Of a DNA stretch of 64,000 bases, positions 55,701-64,000 are shown one piece after another. The notes beneath the pieces were generated by a model, which had not been told where the DNA came from, made no database searches, and worked only from the letters and a program-made list of their open reading frames with translations. Source of the stretch: Adenophora triphylla var. japonica (lineage: Eukaryota > Streptophyta > Magnoliopsida > Asterales > Campanulaceae); NCBI GenBank assembly GCA_022495995.1, contig JAFEMH010002500.1:1-64000 (forward strand), given 5' to 3'. Positions within the stretch are counted from its first letter, which is position 1. Every line of letters starts with the position of its first letter. The position numbers were made by a program, and so were the translations under genes.

Positions 55701-56334
55701 CCGCTCCACTTTGAGAGCTTACGCGAAAGAAAGGATAAGCCAAGTCCAGAGACCACCCCGAGCCCGCTCATGCCAATAATCGTGGCAAAAACAGAGGCCT
55801 GGGGATCGAAAGGCTCAAAAAGGCCGTGGCCGAAACAGCTTATACAGAGCTCACCGACCCAAGGGTGGTGATCATGAGAGCCTCGTACTTTCCTCCTCCT
55901 CCCCCATGCTTCGAAAGCCAAATGAGAGGAGTAGACTTAAATTTCGTGAGTTTCACAACGACCACGGGCACGGGCGAGGATTGTTTCCAAATTTGAAAGC
56001 GAGTAATCCAGCGAGAAAATTAATAACGGGAGCTAACCAAGTGGGTTAAGGGAAACAATACGCCCCCAATAACAATGATCAAGAATGGGCACGACACACG
56101 CGGGGACCAGCAGAGTAGAAAGAGATAATAATGATGACGATTTTGGGGACTATGACATTAACTTCATTGGGAGGAACCTCCCACTAGTAGGCGATTGTCT
56201 CTCCAAATTCGGACATTAGAGAAGGTTTTCTCCATCCCCGCCCCGGCCCCGAGGAAGAGCTGGAAATTGGGTTCAAAAGGAGTGAACTTGCCTCCACCCT
56301 TTTTCATTCCACATGCCCACTCACCCTCGTAATG

Positions 56335-56700
56335 AGAATCAACCGGGCAAACATAGGCCGTGTGTTGGTAGATACCGGAGCCGCCCGCGACATACTTTAC
56401 TACCATACTTTGATTGGAATGAGAATGACTAAGCACATCTCACTCCATATGCGGGCATGCTCGAAGGCTTCACAAACCACGCCGTAAGGGTAAAGGGGAC
56501 GATTGTGTTTGACGTAGCTATTGGAGAAAAACCCATGCGTAAGACGGCCAAGATAACTTTCATGGTGGTCGATCTTCCTTCCCAATACAATGCCATTCTC
56601 GGCGAATCGGCCAGCCGAATTGGGAATAGTTGCGTCCGTCCCCACCAAAGGGTGAAATTTAACACCCGGGCGGGGTTGCTACCATCAAGAACCAGCCGGA
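56335..56700 (+). pseudogene. Tat element 2 aspartic protease
   Basis: A frame with GRVLVDTGAARDILYYHTL (active site DTGA, about 56365-56420) shifts to the frame at 56457, which gives EGFTNHAVRVKGTIVFDV and KITFMVVDLPSQYNAILGE. It continues as a charged linker to 56957 (RPHQRVKFNTRAG, then KGKPLQTPAANPYQLACF). It aligns with the minus-strand protease of element 1. Confidence 0.75.
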
Positions 56701-57299
56701 GATTCCTCCGAGCACCGGAGGAAAAAAGGAAAGAACAGAAGGCTGACATCCCGCCCGCAGATAGAGGGCAAGGACAAAATAATAGAGGAAAAGCGAGGAC
56801 AAGTCACAAAAGGGGAAAGCCCTTGCAGACTCCCGCCGCCAACCCGTACCAATTGGCATGCTTTCTTTCCATTCCACAAAGTGGAGCTCAAAATGAGCGT
56901 AAAATCAAAGCAAGCTTGGTCGCCCCCGTTGAGGAGGATATATTGATCGAGGAATAGAGGGGGAAATTGACCGTGATATCATATATTCAATGGCAACACC
57001 GACCGAAGCTCAGTCAACCCCCCAACTATTGTTATTGACTCCCTGCACAATCGTGAAATCAGCGACCTTCAACCTGAACGACGAGCTCGAGGAGGTGGTA
57101 ATCAATCCCCACTTCCCCGAGCAAACAGTTAAGGTCAATGAAATTCACAAATGGAGGAAAGAAGGATACTTATTGAGTTCCTTAGAGCAAATTGCGATGT
57201 GTTCGCTTGGAGGGTGGAAGATATGCAAGGCATCGGAGGACGTGATCCTCCATAAAATCAACGATGACCCCTCCTTTAAAAACATTCACCGTAAATCCA

Positions 57300-58520
57300 G
57301 ATATTTCTCCCTGAGAAAGAGATTGCCATCAAGGAAGAGGTAGAAAAGTTGCTAAAAGCGGGGATAATAAAGGAGATCTCCTACCCCAAGTGGCCGGCCA
57401 ATGTGGTCATGGTTAAGAAATCCAATGGCAAATGGAGGATGTGCGTTGATTTCACCGATCTCAACAAGGCATGCCCCAAAGATTGCTTCCTCTTTCCTCG
57501 CATAGACGTATTGGTGGATTCTATAGCCAGGACACGAGTTCTAAGCTTCATTGATGCCTACTCCGCTACCACCGCATCCAAATGGCTCCCGAAGATGTCC
57601 GCTCCGTAGCTTTCATTGCCGCGGGCAAGACATACCGCTACACTATGATGCCCTTTGGGCTAAAAAATGCAGGAGCCACATATCGCCGCATGGTCAATCT
57701 GGTCTTTAAAAACCAACTAGGCGAGAAATGCTGGAGGCCTACATTGACGACATGGTCATAAAAACTAAGGAAAACTCCCACGAGCTCGATGTGGAGGAAA
57801 CCTTCAAAACTTGCGCCATAACAAAGATGAAGCTAAACCCCTTAAGTGCGCTTTCGGGGTCAAGGCGGGCAAGTTCCTCGGATTCATGGTCAACCAAAGA
57901 GGGATAGAGGCTAATCCAGAGAAAATCCAGGCCCTATTAGACATGAAACCTCCCGCCTGCGTGAAGGATGTACAAAAACTCAATGGTCGCATCACCGCAC
58001 TTCGCCGCTTCATCTCGCGGTCGCCAGAGAGATGCCTCCTTCTTCAAAACTCTCAAAGGGGGAAGAGAGCTGATGAATTTACATGGAGCACCGAGTGCCA
58101 TCGGGCTTTTGAAGAAGTCAAGACATACCTCGGCGGCCGCACCTCACTCAAGCAGCCGGTGCCGAGAAGAGCTTTTTCTCGTATTTAGTCAAGCATCGAT
58201 CCGGGCAGCAAATGCTCTTGTAAGGGAGGAGAATAACTCCCAAAACCAGCTTTATTATGTAAGTAAGGCACCGTCCGCCGTAGAAGGGCGTTATCTTAAT
58301 ATAGAAAAGTTAGCTTACGCCTTGCTTCAGACCGCTCGAAAATTAAGAGCCTACTTTTCTCGCACATCCTATAACCGTACTAACGGAGGCCCCGCTTAGA
58401 AAGGTTTTACATAAACCAGAGTCCCTGGGAGAATGCTAGCTTGGTCTATAGAGCTCACCGAGTTCCGCATCACCTACTCCCCCGAGAAAGACAATCAAAG
58501 CGCAGGTCTTAGTTGATTTT
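57300..58520 (+). pseudogene. Tat element 2 reverse transcriptase and RNase H
   Basis: Visible motifs are KSNGKWRMCVDFTDLNKACP, VLSFIDAYSATTASKW (frame shift within the usual SGYHQI), YIDDMVIKTKENSHELD near 57735, KCAFGVKAGKFLGFMVNQRG and ALLDMKPPACVKDVQKLNG. RNase H gives LYYVSKAPSAVEGRYLNIEK and ALLQTARKLRAYFS, with shifts on either side. The N-terminal approach (VNEIHKWRKEGYLLSSLE, 57136) links it to the protease region. Confidence 0.82.
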
Positions 58521-58639
58521 GTAGTAGAATCATCATTCAAATTAGCGGACGGCGACCTCGGAAAAAGAAAGCGAGCAGAATCGAAGATGACCCAAAAAGC
58601 CCGAGCACAAAAAATTGTTCAACCAAGGGAGCGTCCGTA

Positions 58640-59020
58640 AGAGGTGTGGACTTTATATGTGGACGGCTCCGCGAGCAAGTTAATCGCTGGAGCGGGCATA
58701 CTTCGATTGCACCCCGCGGGGAGAAATTCATGAGGGCCTTGAGGTTCAAATTCGAGGCATCAAACAATCAGCCGAATATGAAGCGATCATAGCGGGCATG
58801 GAGCCGGCAAGAGACTTGGGAGTTCGAATATTGAGATCAATAGTGACTCTCGGCTCATAGTTAATCAAATTAGGGGAGTATGATACTATCAACCCAAGAC
58901 TAACTCAAGATCTTGTGACCTCGCAAAAACCCTCATCAAAAATTTCACTTACTATGAAAGCCGAACCAAGTCATGAGAGAGGACAATGTGGAAGCCGACC
59001 TCCTCTCAAGAATAACCGAG
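58640..59020 (+). pseudogene. Tat element 2 second RNase H-like domain
   Basis: LYVDGSASKLIAGAG-type start (about 58650), then in shifted frames IEINSDSRLIVNQIRG and CDLAKTLIKNFTYYE. It matches the second RNase H of element 1. Stops and shifts make it inactive. Confidence 0.68.
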
Positions 59021-59280
59021 CAGAAATTGGTGAGTTGGAGACAAATTGCCGAGATTGAATTCACGGAGAGACTGCTATAGATCGAATACGATATAAACAA
59101 TATTGAGGATCAAGTAAGGGACTCGGGTGGATGAAATGAAGGATTACATCGAGAAGCAAACCCTCCCCGAGGATCCGTAAAGGCTAGAGCCATCGTAACG
59201 GTGTCCGCGAAATACCTCGTCCTCGATGGGGTGCTTTTCGGCGATCATTCACCAAGCCTTTACTAAGATGTGTTAAGACT

Positions 59281-60354
59281 CACATGGTCACCAACTTGCT
59301 CTATGAGGTTCATGAAGGAGTTTGTGGCGGACATCCGAGTGCTCGCACCCTCTCGTACAAGATCAAATTCCAAGGATTCTTTTGGCCCACAATGAGAAGG
59401 GATGCGCGGGAGTATGTTAGAAAATGTGATAAGTGCCGTAGATTTGCGGACATCCCTAGACTACCATCAACGGAAGCGAGACTTTGGTAGTACCATCGTG
59501 GCCGTTTGATACGTGGGGATAGATCTTATTGGACCATTTCCAATTGGCTAGAGGAAGCATCAAGTATCTTTGTGGTGGCCGTGGATTATTTTACCAAGTG
59601 GACGGAAGCAAAGGGCTTGGCCACCATTTCCGAGGATAACACTATCGCTTTGTCCACGACCACATCTATTGTCGATTTGGGGTTCCCCGAGCAATAATTT
59701 CGGATAATGGCACCCAATTCTCCGCAAAATTCACCGCCGAATGTGTGAGAATGAAGGTGCAACACCGTAAGTCCGCAGCCTTGCCTATCCTCGGGGAAAT
59801 GGTCAAGCCGAGGCTGCGAACAAGCTAGTCCTAATCGCCTTAAAGAAAAATTTGGAAGGACGAGGAGGACGTTGGTTGGACGAGCTCCGCATCGCATTGT
59901 GGGTTGTCCGCACCACGATAAGAAATTCAACAGAGAAACTCCCTTCTCGCTCACGTATGGGTCGAGGCAATGGCTCCGGTGAGGTAGCCCTACCCTCGTA
60001 CGAGTCACATACTTCGACGAGTCTCAAAACGAGGCAAATGTAAGATGTGACCTGGACGATCTCGAAGGAAAGAGAATGCGGGCACATGAAAAAATGGTGA
60101 ACTACAAACAAAAAGCGAAGAAGCATCATGATAAAAGAGGAAATAAGAGGAGTTTTTCGCTTGAGACTCGGGTACTCAGAAGCGTAGAGGTCCAAGGGAC
60201 CCAACCTGGTTTCAACAAGCTGTCCCCGAAATGGGAAGGTCCATATGAGGTCACAAAGATAGTCAAAGAGGGCACCTATATGTTGCGACCAAAAGAGGGA
60301 GAAGAGCTTAAGCACTCCTGGAATAGCGACCACCTTAAGAGATACTTCTTTTAA
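59281..60354 (+). pseudogene. Tat element 2 integrase
   Basis: The HHCC zinc-binding N-terminus is seen in LLYEVHEGVCGGHPSARTLS and VRKCDKCRRFADIPRL. The core follows with VVAVDYFTKWTEAKGLAT (first catalytic Asp) and, after a shift, an SDNGTQF-equivalent near 59700. Further shifted pieces continue (WLDELRIALWVVRTTI at 59875). The C-terminal domain (60076-60354) is open: REKMVNY-equivalent HEKMVNYKQKAKKHHDKR, KLSPKWEGPYEVTKIVKEGT, ending HLKRYFF. Confidence 0.8.
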
Positions 60355-61492
60355 AGTCTTTGTAATTTTTTGGAAGGAGTATAGACTATATATATATAAG
60401 GGAGAAGTTATCATCATATTTTGATGCAAAAATCAATTCCCACCAGCCTCAAAAGCTAAGGTGGATGCCCGCGTGCGGATGCCAGTGAGTTCAAGAGCCA
60501 ACATATGAGCTCCTACTTACTGATGCGCAAAGATCTGAGGATCCGCATGCCTATATATGTACAAAGATCCATTACGATCCGTACTATGATCGCGGGGAGG
60601 ACTCTCTCCTGCTCGCGTGACACCACCAAAAATAAGTGGATATAGATGAACGTAGGTACAAAGGCCATGATGCCCGTGCCTACGGATTCTAGGGGGGGAC
60701 AATGACCTGAAGTCCGGACCCACTAATTGCGCGAAGGACCTCGTTAGGGCCGTTACTCGCATGCCTGTATGTGACAAAGGCCTACATATAAGCCCGTTCA
60801 CCAGATCGCCACGAGACCCTCACGAAAAACCTTAGGGAGTTTTGAATAAAGGGTCAAATAAGTGAGAACCTCCAATAAGGGGATACAAGATGCCGGGGGT
60901 TAAAGGGCCTCTATGCTAAAATATGCTCCTACCTTTACATTGCGCTGACAATAGCCTCACGGCCACCTTCTGCATGCCCTATGAAAGTATGCTTGCCTTA
61001 GCTACTTTTGACTTACACCACAAACCGCAAGGCCGGGAATAAGTGTAAATGGATGAGAGTGATCAAACTAGTTTAACAAAGCCAAATAGACAACCGGGGT
61101 CAAGACCCCTAACTTTGCCACAAGGCTAAACAAACGCGATCATAGAAGAATAAGGTGACTCTCACAAAAACCTAAGGGTTTTGAATAAAGAGTTAGGAAA
61201 ACTCAAAAATGCGAGCAAAGGGCCTACTAAGCTGCTGCCCGCAGAAGGAGAGTATAAAGTTAATTGCAAGTCAAAAACGCTGGAAAAAGTGGTAAGGCAA
61301 GAATGCAAGTATTAAGATGCTCGAAGATTGCCAAACTACTCAAAATAGCCTACGAGACAAGCAATTAAGATAAAAATAAAGGAGCCAAGTTGAGAAAAAT
61401 GCTTCTATTAATGATTGAGAAAGTATTTACAAATTCCTACACTATTACAAAAAGAGAGCCTATTCTACTACAACAAGAAAAAGCAAAAAATC
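60355..61492. other. Spacer between integrase and the antisense ORF of Tat element 2
   Basis: Non-coding. CCTCACGAAAAACCTTAGGG...TTTTGAATAAAGGGT (about 60820) recurs as CTCTCACAAAAACCTAAGGG...TTTTGAATAAAGAGT (about 61155), a ~335-bp-spaced direct repeat. The minus-strand accessory transcript would end here. Confidence 0.55.
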
Positions 61493-64000
61493 CTAAACTT
61501 TAGGAGCTTGGTCCTTGGTTGCATCTGCAGTCTCCCCGGCAGCACCATCTGTGCCCGCTTCTGAAGTTGGAGTTGGGGAAGGAAGACGGGTCATCAGAAT
61601 CTCTGTTATAGGGTCAGAGATGGGCTCAGCAGAGGCCGGGCCGGAGCTGCCCGCGAAGGAAAGAGATCTCCTATGGCAGGCCCATTTGGAAGAACCTGAG
61701 CCAAGGCATCCCCCAATGATATAGGGTTATCCCCGAACCGCAGTTCATCCAAATCAGCGATCAGGCTAAGAGCCGTCACTTCTGCCACAGGAGGCAGAGA
61801 GGCCGCGGCGGACAGCTCCAAACTTTTGACCTCGTCCTCGGACAAGGGAACTAGTGCATGCCCGGGCAAGCACTCATCATCCGTAGCAACAAGCGAGCCA
61901 ATTACGGCCAACTCCTGCACGGTGAACTTGCCCGTGGCCGCAAAATTCCTTATTTGCGTCCGGACCCCGCCTCATCTTGAGCCGGGTTTTTAGCAACGAG
62001 CCGCCCTTGAAAGCTTGGGAGTTCTTGTATTCCTCCACAGCTTCCTTGCGGACATCGTCGAGGCGGACTTCCCCTCCGCCTCCATCCTTTTGTAGGGAGC
62101 GGCTCATCGGACGGCTCGTCCACCTTCTTCCCCAGAGCCTCCAGATCAGCCTTGGCAGCATCCAGCCTGGCCATGAGCTCTTTATTCCTGGGCTCCCACT
62201 CGTTTTTATGCCCGCGGAGCTCATCCCGCTGACCCCTTATCCTCTCAAGGTCCTTCTCGAGCTGGGTCATCCTCTCCTGGAAGCCCTTCAAATCATTCTC
62301 CTTCTGAGTGAAGGCCCTTTCCTTGTCCTCCAGCAGGGAGTTCAAGGTTCCAATTCTGGTTTGAGCCTCCTCCAGCTCCCGAAGTTTGGCCGCCAAGATG
62401 GAAGTTTTGTTCTCCACCTCAGCGGTCAGAGTGTCACAGCTTTCACGCAGCCGCAACACCTTATTACTCACCTGCGGGCAGAAAGATCAAAAGTTATACA
62501 GTGAAAAAAATGGTGAAGCCAAAAGATTAAGATCAAGCGAGCATCTACCTCGGTCAGAGCGAGGCCTATATCCCCCACCAGGGCAGAGGCATTCTCCTCG
62601 ACAACTATGCCTTTATAGAAGTCCGGAGAGTATAGGCGGTTCGCCAGCCCGATCCCAACGGATGCATTGGCAGAGTTCCGGGCATAAATATCCACCCCGG
62701 TGATGGGAGACACCTCGGACAGCCTCTTCCTGACCGCCAGAGTCTCCTCGCGAGTGGTCAAGGGGGAAACTGGATAAACAGCCGAGCAGATAGTGCCCCC
62801 AACGGGGGGAGAAGAAGCTGAAGTCACAGTAGGGGCAGTCATAGTCCGAGGAGGAGCATCCCCGACCTTCTGCAGCCTTCCTTTGTCCCTGTCCCCCCGC
62901 TCTCCAGCCCTCTCGTTTCTCTTCCGAGAATCCATTTGATGGCCGGAAGGAATGGTGCGGCCAGGGGGAGAGCGGGAGCCTCTAGAGCTGGAGGGAGGAG
63001 GACCCCTGGGGGGTGGAGGCAGATTCCCCGTAGTAGGGATAGTTTTGGGAAGGCTAAGGGATCCCCGTCTTTCTGCTCACAACGGGCACCGTCTTATCCT
63101 TGGTGGGGACCCCACCCATCTCATTCTGCCTCTTCGGGCAGCTTCCTTGTTGGCCTTCATGTTCTTGGCCTTCAGTTAGGCAAAGACTTAGTGGAGGAGC
63201 CATCGAAATTGTATTCTTCTGGATCTACTCGGGAGGGAAAGAGAAAAGGTGAGAATGCAGTCCAAAAAATCAAAGATAAAGATAAATCGGCAACGGTTAT
63301 ATGAAAACAGCTAGAGACCGATAAGTTCGGGAGGATCGCACTCAGCGCTCAGCATGCAGGTCTTACAATCCGCCTCAAATTGGTAGTGCTCGTGCACCCT
63401 CCAATCGTGGTCACGAGGCAACGACTCTATTGCTACTCTGGGGGCATGTGGGGCGCCCTCCCTGCGAGGAGCCACCCCCGAGTAGATCAATAAGGGCTCA
63501 TCCACTACAATTGTGCCTACATCATAAACGGGCTCCTCCCCGCTATCCAAGTAAAGGGCCAGATGCCTCTCTGGCGGTGCGCATAGCATAGAGCGGAGGA
63601 CGGGTCCGGATAATCGCTAGCGGACACCTTCATCGGGATCGACTCGAGGCTTGGAAAAGGGCCATCCAAACCTAGACTCAATGACCAGGATATCCTTCAG
63701 TTCCATTGGTCAAACTTGTTCGAAGGGGAGAGAAGGTCTTGGTAGAGAAATTCCTAGCCTTCAAACCAATGCCGCGGAGAATTTGGTTCGATAGTAAGCG
63801 TAGAGCCCGGCCAGGGTGGGTTCATAGCCCATGAATCTGCAAACAGCTATGAAAGAAACAATGGCCCTGATGGCATTGGGAGTCAGGTTCATGGGGAGGC
63901 AGCGGTTGAACTCCAGGAAGTCATAGTAGAAAGGATCCAAGGGCAGCCTCAGGCCATTCTCAAATTGAGGTTCATGGGGAGGCAGCGGTTGAACTCCAGG
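61493..64000 (-). pseudogene. Antisense accessory ORF of Tat element 2, continues beyond window
   Basis: Read leftwards from the window end: the gypsy-type transposon core (LEFNRCLPMNLTPNAIRAIV, VCRFMGYEPTLAGLY; about 63780-63940), HLALYLDSGEEPVYDVGTIV, intron 1 (63318-63225), a Pro-rich charged part with EKR-rich stretches, and ITGVDIYARNSANASVGIGL. Intron 2 (62548-62472) is followed by a long coiled coil (about 62120-62470, SILAAKLRELEEAQTRIGTL) and a C-terminal domain ELAVIGSLVATDDECLPGHA. The final residues are DATKDQAPKV, with the stop at 61493-61495. Several shifts remain (for example at 62120, 61610 and the 83-bp duplication at the edge). It is homologous along its length to the ORF at 24224-28060. 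Its biochemical role is unknown. Confidence 0.75.

Larger units (their letters stand above)
53390..64000 (+). mobile_element. Gypsy/Tat-lineage retrotransposon, plus strand, truncated by window end
   Basis: Order: 5' LTR (53390-54155), leader, gag (about 54430-55700), protease (56335-56700), linker, reverse transcriptase and RNase H (57300-58520), second RNase H-like domain (58640-59020), integrase (59281-60354), spacer, and an accessory ORF on the opposite strand (61493 to beyond 64000). It is related to the element at 23-35 kb in every part but in the opposite genomic orientation, and it retains gag and the integrase core. It is more GC-rich than its flanks. Nearly every frame has shifts, so it is defective. 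The 3' LTR is outside the window. Confidence 0.88.

Noticed and set aside
59803..60429. 208-codon minus-strand ORF
   Set aside because: It is antisense to the integrase C-terminus, and the same shadow appears in element 1 (28643-28912); no independent domain.

Overview
The window reads as nuclear DNA of a flowering plant, very probably a eudicot. The evidence is Arabidopsis-type TTTAGGG/CCCTAAA repeats, GT-AG split genes, plant LTR-retrotransposon lineages (Copia; Gypsy/Tat with two RNase H domains), Stowaway, MULE, hAT and CACTA DNA elements, and a phylloplanin-like secreted protein. The order within the eudicots cannot be fixed from the sequence.

Layout. 1-4.4 kb is subtelomere-like: a ~170-bp AT-rich satellite, a degenerate TTTAGGG block meeting a longer CCCTAAA block head to head near 2.36 kb, then ~3.5 copies of a second ~168-bp satellite. 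4.4-7.9 kb is AT-rich and gene-poor and holds one end of a CACTA element. 7.9-13.35 kb is a Copia element (169-bp LTRs, TSD TCTTT) with a MULE-type foldback element inside its reverse transcriptase. 13.47-15.04 kb is a 1.57-kb solo LTR (TSD CAACA). 16.1-19.6 kb is an apparently intact UDP-glucuronate decarboxylase (UDP-xylose synthase) gene in eight exons, one of whose introns looks like a U12-type AT-AC intron. 19.6-23 kb is repeat-rich. 23-35.3 kb is a decayed Tat-lineage Gypsy element on the minus strand; its pol is antisense to a spliced accessory ORF with its own TATA box, its gag is replaced by another LTR-like block, and its integrase core is deleted. 35.3-41.7 kb is a mosaic of non-autonomous elements, including a minisatellite in both orientations and a 2.5-kb hAT-like element carrying a tandem array of snRNA-promoter-like modules. 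41.8-49.1 kb is an intact eIF2-gamma gene with a leader intron and introns invaded by Stowaway, MULE, hAT and LINE insertions. 51.66-52.48 kb is a two-exon secreted phylloplanin-like gene. 53.39 kb to the window end is a second, plus-strand Tat element with decayed gag-pol and the same accessory ORF antisense, cut off by the window end.

Only three host genes look functional: UDP-xylose synthase (Golgi sugar-nucleotide supply for xylan and xyloglucan), eIF2-gamma (translation initiation) and the phylloplanin-like protein. They share no evident pathway. The rest is mobile DNA, much of it nested, and exact target-site duplications allow several insertions to be ordered in time. No tRNA, rRNA or snRNA gene and no CRISPR array was recognised.
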